From Imtechella halotolerans (GTDB taxonomy: Bacteria > Bacteroidota > Bacteroidia > Flavobacteriales > Flavobacteriaceae), in the NCBI RefSeq assembly GCF_028743515.2, contig NZ_CP117969.2, positions 2,451,501 through 2,515,500 on the forward strand: DNA of 64,000 nucleotides. The letters are read 5' to 3'. The notes below the pieces were generated by a model. It had not been told where the DNA came from and did no database searches. It was given only the letters and a program-made list of their open reading frames with translations. Position 1 is the stretch's first letter. The number at the start of each line of letters is the position of its first letter. This document shows, piece by piece, positions 1 through 8,669 of this stretch. Both the position numbers and the translations under genes were made by a program.

Positions 1-528
1 CAACAAAGAATCGCTCTTGCTCAAGTACTGGCACAAGAACCTAAAGTTCTCCTTTTAGACGAACCCTTTAGCCATATTGACAACTTTCAGAAAAACACCC
101 TACGTCGTGATTTATTTCATCATTTGAAATCTTCTAAAATCACCTGTTTGGTAGCCACTCATGATGCAACCGATGCGCTTTCATTTGCTGATAATGTTTT
201 GGTTCTTAAAGATGGAAAAAAAATAGCCTATAACACCCCAAAAGAACTCTATTTAAATCCAGGCAGCACCTATACAGCTTCGCTATTTGGAGATGTTAAC
301 ACCATAGATGCTCAGCTGTTTTTTCCAGATAGGAAAGGCTTTCTGTGGATATATCCACATCAATTAAAAGTAAAAGAAGACAGTAAACTTCGAGTAAAGG
401 TTCTAGATAACTACTTTTCAGGAAATGGATACTTAATAAAAGGTATTTCAAAAGGTAAAATTCTATTTTTTTTACACCATACCTCAATCCCTTCCGGCTC
501 TGAAACAGGACTCTGCTTAAATAGATAG
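1..528 (+). CDS. ABC transporter ATP-binding protein, C-terminal part (5' truncated by window edge)
   Basis: The reading frame is open from base 1 and stops at 526-528, so about 175 codons are present and the Walker A region lies outside the window. Seen: the end of the ABC signature (QQRIALAQ), Walker B with the D-loop (LLLDEPFSHID) and the H-loop (LVATHD). The roughly 75 residues after the nucleotide-binding fold are beta-rich and could be a TOBE-like regulatory domain, as in importers of the PotA/CysA/ModC type. The role is ATP hydrolysis for solute import at the inner membrane. The substrate cannot be told without the permease genes, which must lie to the left. It converges on mtgA with a 6-bp gap. 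Confidence 0.85.
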   Translation, partial: QQRIALAQVLAQEPKVLLLDEPFSHIDNFQKNTLRRDLFHHLKSSKITCLVATHDATDALSFADNVLVLKDGKKIAYNTPKELYLNPGSTYTASLFGDVNTIDAQLFFPDRKGFLWIYPHQLKVKEDSKLRVKVLDNYFSGNGYLIKGISKGKILFFLHHTSIPSGSETGLCLNR

Positions 529-534
529 TCTAAA

Positions 535-1233
535 TTATTCTTTGCTTTTATGTTGATAATTAACCTCCCCACCATGTAACACCATTTGACGTACAACCCA
601 TTGCTTTCGACCTTGTATATAGGCCGAAGGGGGATGAGCTTTATATCTCAAAGGACTTGGTAAAATAGCAGCTATAGCCGCAGATTCCAAACGACTAAGT
701 TTAGAAGCAGGTTTTTTAAACCAATACTGCGATGCTGCTTCAGCTCCATAAATACCTGGCCCCATCTCTATACTATTGAGATACACCTCCATAATACGTT
801 CTTTAGACCAAAAAACCTCAATTAATATAGTGAAATATCCTTCAAGACCTTTCCGTACCCAACTCCTATGAGGCCATAAAAAAACATTCTTAGCTGTTTG
901 TTGGGTAATAGTACTAGCTCCTCTTATTTTTTGACCTTTTCTATTATAATCCATAGCCTTCTGTATGGCCTTCATATCAAATCCAAAATGTTTGGTAAAA
1001 TTTTGGTCTTCGCTACAGATTACCGCCAGCTCTAAATGATCCGAAATCTCATCCAGAGAAACCCAATCATGTTTCCACTTTAATTCATTACCTTTTATAA
1101 ATTGCTGTCCCGTTCTAATAAACATAAGGGATGTAAATGGGATGGGAAGAAATCGAAAAACCAAGACTAAACCTAGTGATATTCCAAAAAACCACAGAAT
1201 ACATTTCCGTATCCATTTAATAATACGCCCCAT
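535..1233 (-). CDS. mtgA: Monofunctional biosynthetic peptidoglycan transglycosylase
   Basis: A 232-residue GT51 glycosyltransferase that polymerises lipid II into glycan strands at the periplasmic face of the inner membrane. One N-terminal membrane helix (about residues 11-28) is followed by the GT51 motifs: EDQNFTKHFGFD (catalytic Glu near 75) and GASTITQQTAKN (about 105-116). No transpeptidase domain follows, which separates it from class A PBPs. The frame is open further upstream, but that part overlaps the FAD oxidoreductase gene. I chose the Met at 1233 because it follows that gene's stop by 2 bp and gives the usual MtgA length. It is probably co-transcribed with the oxidoreductase. Confidence 0.93.
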   Translation of the reverse strand: MGRIIKWIRKCILWFFGISLGLVLVFRFLPIPFTSLMFIRTGQQFIKGNELKWKHDWVSLDEISDHLELAVICSEDQNFTKHFGFDMKAIQKAMDYNRKGQKIRGASTITQQTAKNVFLWPHRSWVRKGLEGYFTILIEVFWSKERIMEVYLNSIEMGPGIYGAEAASQYWFKKPASKLSRLESAAIAAILPSPLRYKAHPPSAYIQGRKQWVVRQMVLHGGEVNYQHKSKE

Positions 1234-1235
1234 CT

Positions 1236-2351
1236 CTATTTTTCTAAAGCTGCCAATTGATTTCCTATGCGAGTACCAATTGCGACTCCCATTCCACCCA
1301 ATCTTACTCCACAAAAAACATTGGTAGAAACCTTCTTCACAATAGGCCTTTTCTCATGTCCCACACCCATAATACCACTCCATCGATGCTCAATATCGAA
1401 ATGTATATTAGGCAATATTACACTCCTTAGTATCTGTTCTAGTCGATTTTGAATAAGTGCAGTTTGCGAAAAGTCTGTAGTTGTTTCCCCAGGAATATCT
1501 AAATTTCGTCCTCCCCCAAATAAAATTCTATTATCTATATTTCTAAAGTAATAAAACCCTTCTTCAATGTGAAAAGTACCTTTAACAGCCAAATTCTCTA
1601 TTGGTTTAGTTATCAATACTTGGGCCCTTGCAGGAAGAACGTCCTCAACTCCCAATTCAGCAGCAAATCCATTGGTTGCAATAAATAGTTTTTTGGAAGA
1701 GAACTCGTATACATTAGTATGAATAACAACCCTATCCCCAAGATCATCAAAAGTATCTACCCAAACACTGTTGAATATTTTAATATTAGCAGCATATGCT
1801 TGCTTTAATAAACTATCCATCATTCTACCAGTATCCAATTGACCTTCAAAGGCATTTGTAATATAATAGTCTTGAACATTATGAAATCCAAATACATTTT
1901 CCCGAACAGCATACACTTCTTCCTTGAAGTAAGGTTTAAGCACTTTATTTATACGCGGAATGTTCTCCAAACAAGCTTCATAGAAATCCGGGTTAGACTT
2001 CATAAAAATTTCATGCCCTCCATACATCTGAAAATCCAATGCATGATCGCCAACTCTAGCCCTCAATTCTTTAAGTCCCTCCCAGCGTAAGGTAGCCAAT
2101 TCTAATACTTCTTCTTCTGTATGTTGATTGAGATCTTTCAATAATTCAGATAAACTTCCAAAACATGCAAATCCAGCATTCTTTGTACTTGCCCCCTGAG
2201 GCAATATACCTTTCTCTAGAATCACAATACGAGCAGCAGGATAACGCTCCCGTAAAGACAAGGCACAATTTATACCAACAATTCCACTACCGATAATTGC
2301 AAAATCAATATCAGTAAGCCAATGTTTAAGTTCCCAATAGCTGAAATTCAT
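1236..2351 (-). CDS. FAD-dependent oxidoreductase (DAO family, glycine/D-amino-acid oxidase-like)
   Basis: A 371-residue flavoprotein. An N-terminal Rossmann dinucleotide-binding motif (IIGSGIVGINCA, GxGxxG at 21-26) is followed about 20 residues later by an acidic residue (ILEKG) that would hold the ribose. The C-terminal part has the DAO-type end (WSGIMGVGHEKRPIV, then RLGGMGVAIGTRIG). The family oxidises amino or imino groups using FAD. The substrate is not readable from the sequence, and no partner enzyme adjoins it. It reads into mtgA with a 2-bp gap. A TAnnTTTG promoter element lies about 40 bp upstream. Confidence 0.85.
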   Translation of the reverse strand: MNFSYWELKHWLTDIDFAIIGSGIVGINCALSLRERYPAARIVILEKGILPQGASTKNAGFACFGSLSELLKDLNQHTEEEVLELATLRWEGLKELRARVGDHALDFQMYGGHEIFMKSNPDFYEACLENIPRINKVLKPYFKEEVYAVRENVFGFHNVQDYYITNAFEGQLDTGRMMDSLLKQAYAANIKIFNSVWVDTFDDLGDRVVIHTNVYEFSSKKLFIATNGFAAELGVEDVLPARAQVLITKPIENLAVKGTFHIEEGFYYFRNIDNRILFGGGRNLDIPGETTTDFSQTALIQNRLEQILRSVILPNIHFDIEHRWSGIMGVGHEKRPIVKKVSTNVFCGVRLGGMGVAIGTRIGNQLAALEK

Positions 2352-2389
2352 AAATCCGAATTTGATATAGTAAGTTAAGAAAAACTCAT

Positions 2390-2397
2390 CAAAGATA
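2390..2397 (-). promoter_or_regulatory. -7 promoter element (TATCTTTG) for the FAD oxidoreductase-mtgA pair
   Basis: Exact match to the Bacteroidota -7 consensus TAnnTTTG on the minus strand, 38 bp before the start at 2351. No clear -33 TTTG at the expected distance. Confidence 0.5.
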
Positions 2398-2430
2398 CGT
2401 TTGGAAATTCTAAATTTTACATGGCATATA

Positions 2431-2462
2431 AAAAAGCCCCTAATTACTTAGGGGCTTTTTTA
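2431..2462 (-). terminator. Rho-independent terminator of the fabH-accB-accC operon
   Basis: Perfect stem AAAAAAGCCCCTAA / TTAGGGGCTTTTTT with a 4-base loop, starting 1 bp after the accC stop on the minus strand and ending in a T-run. Its symmetry would also let it work in the other direction. Confidence 0.9.
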
Positions 2463-2463
2463 T

Positions 2464-3816
2464 TTATTCTTCTGTTACAGGTTCCATTTTGAAACTCTCC
2501 ATAAACTTGGTTGTATAATTACCAGCTACATAATCTGGATTATCCATTAGTTGACGATGGAAAGGAATAGTAGTTTTAATTCCTTCAATTACGAATTCAT
2601 CTAAAGCACGCTTCATTTTGTTAATAGCCTCTTCTCTAGTTTGAGCAGTTGTTATCAATTTAGCAATCATAGAATCATAATTAGGTGGAATTACGTATCC
2701 ACTATAAACATGGGTATCTAGACGCACCCCATGACCCCCAGGAGCATGTAAGGTATTTATTCTCCCAGGTGACGGGCGAAAATCATTATAAGGATCTTCG
2801 GCATTAATACGACATTCTATGGAATGTAATTTAGGAGTATAATTCTTGCCTGAGATAGGTACTCCTGCTGCAACTAAAATTTGCTCTCTAATCAAATCAT
2901 AATCAATCACTTGCTCTGTAATAGGATGCTCAACTTGAATTCGAGTGTTCATTTCCATAAAATAGAAATTACGATGCTTGTCAACCAAAAATTCTACTGT
3001 TCCTGCACCCTCGTACTTTATAAACTCAGCAGCTTTTACTGCTGCCAACCCCATTTGATTACGGAGTTCTTCAGTCATAAAAGGTGAAGGTGTCTCTTCG
3101 GTAAGTTTCTGGTGACGTCTTTGCACTGAACAATCGCGTTCAGACAAGTGACAAGCTTTCCCGTATTGATCTCCAACAACTTGTATTTCAATATGACGAG
3201 GTTCTTCAATAAGCTTTTCCATATACATGCCGTCATTACCAAAAGCTGCTCCAGCTTCTTGTTTGGCACTTTCAAAAGCTTTTTCAATTTCTTCTTCTTT
3301 CCAAACAGCACGCATTCCCTTTCCTCCACCACCTGCCGTAGCTTTCAGCATTACAGGATAGCCCATTTCTTTTGCTAATTTTTTAGCCTGATCTAATGAT
3401 TCCAGAAGACCCTCTGACCCAGGTATAGTTGGAACTCCAGCAGCTTTCATTGTAGCCTTTGCTGTCGCCTTGTCCCCCATCTTATCGATCATTTCGGCAG
3501 AAGCACCTATGAATTTTATACCATGCTCCGCACAAATTTTGGAGAATTTAGCATTCTCAGAAAGAAAACCATACCCTGGATGAATTGCATCTGCATTCGT
3601 GATTTCTGCCGCTGCAATTATATTAGGAATTTTCAAATAAGAATCCTTACTCGCTGGTGGCCCAATACATACTGCTTCATCGGCAAAGCGAACGTGCAGA
3701 CTCTCTGCATCGGCAGTGGAATATACTGCTACCGTCTTTATTCCCATTTCTCGACACGTACGTATTACCCGTAGTGCTATCTCACCTCTGTTGGCTATTA
3801 ATATTTTTTTAAACAT
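2464..3816 (-). CDS. accC: Acetyl-CoA carboxylase, biotin carboxylase subunit
   Basis: A 450-residue cytosolic ATP-grasp enzyme that carboxylates biotin on AccB using bicarbonate and ATP, the first half-reaction of malonyl-CoA formation. Seen: N-terminal domain [15 protein letters not shown], glycine-rich ATP loop GGGGKGMRA (162-170), and the active-site segment [12 protein letters not shown] carrying metal ligands and catalytic Arg. The length matches the family. It is the last gene of fabH-accB-accC, lies 85 bp downstream of accB and is followed at once by a strong terminator. Confidence 0.98.
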   Translation of the reverse strand: MFKKILIANRGEIALRVIRTCREMGIKTVAVYSTADAESLHVRFADEAVCIGPPASKDSYLKIPNIIAAAEITNADAIHPGYGFLSENAKFSKICAEHGIKFIGASAEMIDKMGDKATAKATMKAAGVPTIPGSEGLLESLDQAKKLAKEMGYPVMLKATAGGGGKGMRAVWKEEEIEKAFESAKQEAGAAFGNDGMYMEKLIEEPRHIEIQVVGDQYGKACHLSERDCSVQRRHQKLTEETPSPFMTEELRNQMGLAAVKAAEFIKYEGAGTVEFLVDKHRNFYFMEMNTRIQVEHPITEQVIDYDLIREQILVAAGVPISGKNYTPKLHSIECRINAEDPYNDFRPSPGRINTLHAPGGHGVRLDTHVYSGYVIPPNYDSMIAKLITTAQTREEAINKMKRALDEFVIEGIKTTIPFHRQLMDNPDYVAGNYTTKFMESFKMEPVTEE

Positions 3817-3901
3817 CTTGGCTGAATTAAAAATTACACATTCCTAGCTTCCTTTGACCTAGTTGGTCATCAAGGAAGTGCTTTTCGGAATTTTTAATGG
3901 A

Positions 3902-4384
3902 TTAAGACGGATCTACCAGGAACAAAGGTTGATCGAACTCCACTGGAGAAGCATCGTCAACTAAAACTTTAACTATTTTACCAGTTACCTCAGCCTCAAT
4001 TTCATTAAATAGCTTCATAGCCTCAATAACACACAATACATCACCCTTAGAAATAGTGCTACCTACTTCAACAAATGAAGGTTTATCAGGAGATGGCTTA
4101 CGATAGAAGGTACCAATAATAGGGGATTTAATTGTTATTAATTTACTGTTTTCGTCAGCAACAGGAGCTGACTCTACAGGAGCTGCAGCTACAGGAACTG
4201 CTTGAGGAGCAGGCTGAGCCACAGGAGCTGACATAGGTACATGTTGAATATAGGTAGTTTCCGCTTTTACCTCTTCTCCTGCTGTTTTTATAGTAATTTT
4301 AAAATCGTCCATTTCAAGCTTTACTTCACTTGCGCCGGACTTGGCTACAAATTTAATCAGGTTTTGAATATCTCTTAAATCCAT
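3902..4384 (-). CDS. accB: Acetyl-CoA carboxylase, biotin carboxyl carrier protein
   Basis: A 160-residue BCCP that shuttles carboxybiotin between AccC and the carboxyltransferase. The N-terminal region (about 1-45) binds AccC. It is followed by a flexible Ala/Pro/Val-rich linker (about 50-76) and a biotinyl domain whose EAMK motif places the biotinylated lysine at K124. It lies between fabH (17 bp upstream) and accC (85 bp downstream), so carrier, carboxylase and the condensing enzyme that uses malonyl-ACP are made together. Confidence 0.98.
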   Translation of the reverse strand: MDLRDIQNLIKFVAKSGASEVKLEMDDFKITIKTAGEEVKAETTYIQHVPMSAPVAQPAPQAVPVAAAPVESAPVADENSKLITIKSPIIGTFYRKPSPDKPSFVEVGSTISKGDVLCVIEAMKLFNEIEAEVTGKIVKVLVDDASPVEFDQPLFLVDPS

Positions 4385-4401
4385 GATAAGTAATTAGTTT
4401 G

Positions 4402-5406
4402 TTAGTTTTTATTTGTATCGTAAGCCCATTTCAAATAGATAGCACCCCAAGTAAATCCGCCTCCAAAAGCTGCGAATACGAGATTATCTCCTTTTTTGAG
4501 CAAATGTTCGTAATCATTCAATAACAACGGTAATGTAGCTGAAGTCGTATTTCCATACTTCTGAATATTAATCATCACCTTCTCTTCCTCAAGCCCCATT
4601 CGGTGAGCAGTGGCATCTATAATTCGTTTATTGGCCTGATGAGGCACCAACCACTGAACCTCATCTTTTGTAAGGTGATTGCGATTCATGATTTTCTCAG
4701 CCACATCGGCCATGTTGGACACAGCAAATTTAAATACAGTCTTCCCATCTTGAAAAACAAAATGTTTCTTATTCTTAATGGTATCCTCAGAAGGGGGTAA
4801 TATAGATCCACCAGCTTCAATCTTAAGAAATTCTCGACCAATACCGTCACTGCGTAAATATTCATCCTGCAAACCCAATCCCTCATTATTAGGCTCAAAT
4901 AATACAGCACCTGCTCCATCTCCAAAAATAATACAGGTGGCCCTATCAGTATAATCTAAAATTGAAGACATTTTATCAGCACCAATCAACAAAACTTTCT
5001 TATATCTTCCAGCTTCAATATAACTGGAAGCAGTAGACATTCCATAGAGGAAACTTGAACAAGCAGCTTGCAAATCATATGCAAACGCATTTAAAGCTCC
5101 GATTTCAGATGCGACATATGCAGCTGTAGCCGCTACCGGTAGGTCAGGAGTAGCAGTTGCTACAATAACCATATCTATTTCTAGGGGATCTAGTTGACTT
5201 TTACTAATAAGATCTTGAGCTGCCTTTATAGCCATAAAAGAGGTTCCTTTACCTTCTCCCTTAAGAATTCTTCGCTCCTTAATACCTGTACGGGTTGTTA
5301 TCCATTCATCATTGGTATCCACCATCGTTTCCAAAAGCTGATTGGTCAATACAAAGTCTGGCACATAAGCGCCTACAGCAGTAATTGCAGCTGTTGTTTT
5401 GCTCAT
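4402..5406 (-). CDS. fabH: Beta-ketoacyl-ACP synthase III
   Basis: A 334-residue thiolase-fold condensing enzyme that starts fatty-acid chains by joining an acyl-CoA to malonyl-ACP. The catalytic triad is complete: Cys116 in QAACSSF, His256 in VPHQANKR (also the ACP-contact region) and Asn286 in YGNTTSA. Bacteroidota often carry several FabH paralogues; this one is in the canonical position next to rpmF and the acc genes, which favours the housekeeping enzyme. A TAnnTTTG element 45 bp upstream suggests its own promoter after the rpmF terminator. Confidence 0.96.
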   Translation of the reverse strand: MSKTTAAITAVGAYVPDFVLTNQLLETMVDTNDEWITTRTGIKERRILKGEGKGTSFMAIKAAQDLISKSQLDPLEIDMVIVATATPDLPVAATAAYVASEIGALNAFAYDLQAACSSFLYGMSTASSYIEAGRYKKVLLIGADKMSSILDYTDRATCIIFGDGAGAVLFEPNNEGLGLQDEYLRSDGIGREFLKIEAGGSILPPSEDTIKNKKHFVFQDGKTVFKFAVSNMADVAEKIMNRNHLTKDEVQWLVPHQANKRIIDATAHRMGLEEEKVMINIQKYGNTTSATLPLLLNDYEHLLKKGDNLVFAAFGGGFTWGAIYLKWAYDTNKN

Positions 5407-5450
5407 AATTTAAAAAATAAATGTTTTGCCTAAAAAGTATAAAACAGTGG

Positions 5451-5458
5451 CAAAATTA
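5451..5458 (-). promoter_or_regulatory. -7 promoter element (TAATTTTG) for fabH-accB-accC
   Basis: TAnnTTTG match on the minus strand, 45 bp before the fabH start and downstream of the rpmF terminator, so it could drive the acc operon separately from the ribosomal gene. Confidence 0.55.
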
Positions 5459-5532
5459 GATGAAAAATACTAAAATTAATCGATTTTTAACCTAAAAATG
5501 CATTTTTCGAGTGTTTTCTGTAGTATTTCAAA

Positions 5533-5560
5533 CAAAAAACTCTCACCTTCGTGAGAGTTT
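5533..5560 (-). terminator. Rho-independent terminator after rpmF
   Basis: Ten-base stem AAACTCTCAC / GTGAGAGTTT with a 4-base loop. On the minus strand the stem runs into TTTTTTG. It lies 22 bp past the rpmF stop. Confidence 0.85.
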
Positions 5561-5581
5561 AAATGTATTACTACGTATTGA

Positions 5582-5779
5582 TTATGCTACGTTCTCAGCA
5601 GTGTTATCAATTAACACTTGTCCACGGTAGTATAATTTTCCTTCATGCCAGTGAGCTCTGTGATAAAGATGCGCCTCTCCAGTTGTAGGATCAATAGCTA
5701 TTTGCGGAACAGACGCCTTATAATGCGTTCTTCTCTTATCTCTTCTCGTTTTTGACGTTTTTCTTTTAGGATGTGCCAT
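5582..5779 (-). CDS. rpmF: 50S ribosomal protein L32
   Basis: A 65-residue basic protein beginning [19 protein letters not shown], the typical L32 N-terminus, of normal length. It is a component of the large ribosomal subunit. It shows no C-x-x-C zinc pair, so it is the zinc-independent form. It lies 9 bp downstream of the DUF177 gene, a pairing conserved across most bacteria. Confidence 0.98.
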   Translation of the reverse strand: MAHPKRKTSKTRRDKRRTHYKASVPQIAIDPTTGEAHLYHRAHWHEGKLYYRGQVLIDNTAENVA

Positions 5780-5788
5780 TGTTCAATC

Positions 5789-6328
5789 TTATTTATCCGT
5801 TAATAGTTTTCTAAGTGTATTCCAGCGAGGATCTATTTCCTCGGTTGCTTCTTTAGTATCCTTTTCTTTAGGTTGTAATTCTTCGAGTTTTTGTAATATA
5901 TCCGAGGAAAGTGTACCATCTTTTATGCCTGGATGAATCCGTTTGGCTGGAATTGACAACACAATCATCTCATAAATGTATTGTGCCACATTTACTTGAT
6001 GCTCCCCATGGGGAATTATCAACAATTCCTCATTTTCATCATTAAACTCCTCTCCAAACTTTACAACCAAATGCAATTTCCCTTTAACCCCTAGATCAAA
6101 AGGTTCATTGGTTAGATCGCAAGCTACATTTACTGTTCCTCTAGAACTAAAATCCAGTTCCAACAAAGTAGATTTTTTTTCCAGCACTAATTGAACTGAA
6201 ATATGCGCATCTTCAAATCCCTCGTATTCAAACAACTCAAAGAACTTGGCATCGATGTCAAACTGAAATGAGTGCTTCCCTTGTTTCAATCCCACAAAAG
6301 GGATATCATACTGCTTGAACTTTTTCAT
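5789..6328 (-). CDS. DUF177 (YceD-family) protein
   Basis: A 179-residue cytosolic protein. Its position directly before rpmF and its beta-rich body match DUF177/YceD, a family tied to large-subunit rRNA processing or accumulation in other bacteria and plastids. The usual core is visible: a mid-protein segment TVNVACDLTNEPFDL (normally a Cys-containing strand) and an acidic tail ending in a charged helix (about 150-179). It is probably co-transcribed with rpmF. The molecular function is not settled by sequence. Confidence 0.85.
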   Translation of the reverse strand: MKKFKQYDIPFVGLKQGKHSFQFDIDAKFFELFEYEGFEDAHISVQLVLEKKSTLLELDFSSRGTVNVACDLTNEPFDLGVKGKLHLVVKFGEEFNDENEELLIIPHGEHQVNVAQYIYEMIVLSIPAKRIHPGIKDGTLSSDILQKLEELQPKEKDTKEATEEIDPRWNTLRKLLTDK

Positions 6329-6373
6329 TTTCTATTTCAGATTTTCGAGCCTTACCATACAAAAAGGCGGGTG

Positions 6374-6381
6374 CAAAGATA
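6374..6381 (-). promoter_or_regulatory. -7 promoter element (TATCTTTG) for the DUF177-rpmF operon
   Basis: Exact TAnnTTTG followed by C on the minus strand, 46 bp upstream of the DUF177 start in a 97-bp gap. Confidence 0.6.
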
Positions 6382-6425
6382 TAAATTTTTAAATATCCAA
6401 TACTGAATTATCAACATTTTTTTGT

Positions 6426-7472
6426 TTATATCTTATGACTTAATTTCTTTAATGGCTTTTGACTCAATTGTTCGTATTCGTTTCTATTTCTGTAAATTGC
6501 TATTGCTTCATACAATGCTTTTTGGAAGGAGCTATGGTCGGCAATTCCTTTACCTGCAATATCATAAGCTGTACCATGGTCTGGAGAAGTTCTGACACGA
6601 TTTAAACCAGCTGTAAAGTTAACTCCTTGACCAAAAGACAATGTTTTAAACGGTATAAGACCTTGGTCGTGATAGGCTGCAACAACAGCATCAAACTTAG
6701 TATACGCTTCTGTTGCGAAAAAACTATCAGCACTATAGGGACCAAAAACCATTTTACCCTGAGAAAAAAGTTTTTCAATGGTAGGTTTCATTACCTTATC
6801 ATCTTCTTCCCCAATAACTCCATTATCTCCGCTATGCGGATTGATACCTAACATTGCTATCTTAGGACGCCCAATTCGGAAATCTCTAATAAGGGAATCA
6901 TGTATACTATTTACCTTTTGAGTAATCCTCTTTTCTGTAATATGTCTTGAAACATCTTTAACAGGAACATGATCAGTAAGAAGACCTATACGCAACGAAT
7001 CACTTACCATAAACATAAGACTTTCACCTTGCAACTCTTTTGCCAAATAATCAGTATGCCCCGGAAATTTAAATTCGTCTGTCTGAATATTTTGTTTATT
7101 TATAGGTGCTGTAATCAAAACATCTATCTCTTCACTCTTTAGTGCTTCAACAGCAGCTTTGAAAGACAAAAGAGCAAACTTACCTGATTCAACCGTAGGC
7201 TTCCCGAATTCAGTATTAGGAGTTTCTTTCCAACAATTCAACACATTTAATTTTCCTTCAATTGCCTGTGAAATTTTATCAATGCCATTAAATGATGTCG
7301 GACTGTTAAAATGCTTTTTCTGAAAAGAAATTGTTTTATTTGATGCAAAGACAATAGGGGTACAAAATTCTAGAACACGAGCATCTTCAAAAGTTTTAAG
7401 AATAAGCTCAATCCCTACTCCATTCATATCCCCTATAGAGATTCCTACTTTAATATGTGACGGGTGTTTCAT
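6426..7472 (-). CDS. pdxA: 4-hydroxythreonine-4-phosphate dehydrogenase
   Basis: A 348-residue cytosolic NAD-dependent enzyme that oxidises 4-phosphohydroxy-L-threonine in pyridoxal-5'-phosphate synthesis (DXP-dependent route). Seen: an N-terminal GISIGDMNGVGIEL, the metal-binding histidines in FPGHTDYLAKE and AYHDQGLIPFK, and the conserved tail TSPDHGTAYDIAGKG. Length is normal. It diverges from ribE, with a shared 115-bp promoter region between them. Confidence 0.97.
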   Translation of the reverse strand: MKHPSHIKVGISIGDMNGVGIELILKTFEDARVLEFCTPIVFASNKTISFQKKHFNSPTSFNGIDKISQAIEGKLNVLNCWKETPNTEFGKPTVESGKFALLSFKAAVEALKSEEIDVLITAPINKQNIQTDEFKFPGHTDYLAKELQGESLMFMVSDSLRIGLLTDHVPVKDVSRHITEKRITQKVNSIHDSLIRDFRIGRPKIAMLGINPHSGDNGVIGEEDDKVMKPTIEKLFSQGKMVFGPYSADSFFATEAYTKFDAVVAAYHDQGLIPFKTLSFGQGVNFTAGLNRVRTSPDHGTAYDIAGKGIADHSSFQKALYEAIAIYRNRNEYEQLSQKPLKKLSHKI

Positions 7473-7560
7473 AAGTGTTATGGTTGCCTGAAATTTGAAT
7501 AGATATAAGACCCTCTTTAATAGGGCTCAGCCCTCAGTAATATTTCGTAATTTTACCCTG

Positions 7561-7568
7561 CAAAAGTA
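7561..7568 (-). promoter_or_regulatory. -7 promoter element (TACTTTTG) for pdxA
   Basis: TAnnTTTG followed by CA on the minus strand, about 88 bp upstream of the pdxA start, in the pdxA/ribE divergent gap. Confidence 0.55.
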
Positions 7569-7587
7569 ATTAATTTAATTGACACTT

Positions 7588-8178
7588 ATGTTTACCGGAA
7601 TTATTGAGACACTGGGAACAGTTACCAAACTTGAACAAGAAGGAAGTAATCTTCATCTTACTATACAAACGCCATTGGCCTCTGAACTTAAAATCGACCA
7701 AAGTGTTGCTCATAATGGGGTCTGCCTCACTGTAATCGCTATTAATGACGATAGTTATACTGTCACCGCCATCGAAGAAACATTATTAAAGACTAATTTA
7801 GGAAATCTTGCACCTGGGGATTTAGTGAATCTGGAACGTGCAATGAAACTTGGAGATCGTTTAGATGGGCATATTGTCCAGGGACATGTAGACCAAATTG
7901 GAGAGTGTATTGCCATTAGGAAACATGAAGGAAGTTGGGGCTTTACATTTCAATATAATCCTGCTCTTGCTAATGTTACTATTGAAAAAGGTTCCATAAC
8001 TGTAAATGGTGTAAGTCTCACTGTTGTAGATTCGGAAAAGGATCGCTTTAGTGTTGCAATTATTCCTTACACCTATGAACATACAAATTTTCAGAATTTG
8101 AAAATTGGAAGTACAGTTAATTTGGAATTTGATGTAGTAGGAAAGTATATTGGAAAACTCTACGGGCTCTATGCTTAA
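7588..8178 (+). CDS. ribE: Riboflavin synthase, alpha chain
   Basis: A 196-residue enzyme that dismutates two 6,7-dimethyl-8-ribityllumazine molecules to riboflavin. It begins MFTGIIETLG, the family's fixed N-terminus. The two lumazine-binding barrels are visible as repeats with matching SVAHNGVCLTV and SITVNGVSLTV strands, about 96 residues apart. The frame extends 3 codons upstream to a TTG, but the ATG at 7588 gives the conserved N-terminus. No other rib gene adjoins it. Confidence 0.97.
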   Translation: MFTGIIETLGTVTKLEQEGSNLHLTIQTPLASELKIDQSVAHNGVCLTVIAINDDSYTVTAIEETLLKTNLGNLAPGDLVNLERAMKLGDRLDGHIVQGHVDQIGECIAIRKHEGSWGFTFQYNPALANVTIEKGSITVNGVSLTVVDSEKDRFSVAIIPYTYEHTNFQNLKIGSTVNLEFDVVGKYIGKLYGLYA

Positions 8179-8669
8179 AAAATAAGTCCCTATTTACATT
8201 ATCTACAATAAAAACCTAGCTCAATTCTAGTATCAAAAATCACGTGTAAGTAGGCAACTTTGAAAAGTTTACAACTTAATATGATGGAAATCCTTTTAAA
8301 AGTACTTATAAATCAAATACAATCAGTATCACATCGCGGACATTTTCCTTTACTACAATTTGGCTCGTGGTCTTCGTATTGACCTTAGATTGATTGGAAA
8401 GGGATTGTTAATAAAAAATTCACACCCATTTTTCATCAATTAGAGTGTTTTAAAAACAGAACAAACAATGCGCTTTTTCTTTTGGGATAAAACACTAATA
8501 GTGCTATTCTTTTTAGGAAACCACTTCCTTTTCTTATAAAAATTAATAGGTCGATAAAAAAGTCACACCATAAATCGAATTCAAAATCATGCACCGGAGA
8601 TGTGACCTTTTTAATCCAATTGGGTCTAAAAGTAAAATAAAGCTGTATTGATAATTTCTGTGTTAAAAA
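8179..8669. other. 491-bp intergenic region without a convincing gene
   Basis: No open frame here is longer than about 35 codons and none has a recognisable product. The one structure I see is an inverted repeat at 8556-8612 (AAAAAAGTCACA / TGTGACCTTTTT around a 33-base spacer). The stretch just before 8670 must hold the sigma-factor promoter, but I find no exact TAnnTTTG there. Confidence 0.5.
8556..8612. repeat. Inverted repeat, AAAAAAGTCACA / TGTGACCTTTTT
   Basis: Arms at 8556-8567 and 8601-8612 pair over 11-12 bases with one bulge, around a 33-base loop. It ends in a T-run, so it could be a poor terminator after ribE, or a regulatory structure upstream of the sigma-factor gene. The long loop argues against a simple terminator. 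Confidence 0.35.

Noticed and set aside
3075-3332. An 85-codon minus-strand frame within accC
   Set aside because: It overlaps the well-conserved accC frame and its product is basic, low-complexity shadow sequence.
8281-8382. A 33-codon frame beginning at an ATG pair after ribE
   Set aside because: It is short, has no coupling or promoter and its product has no recognisable features; it is indistinguishable from chance.
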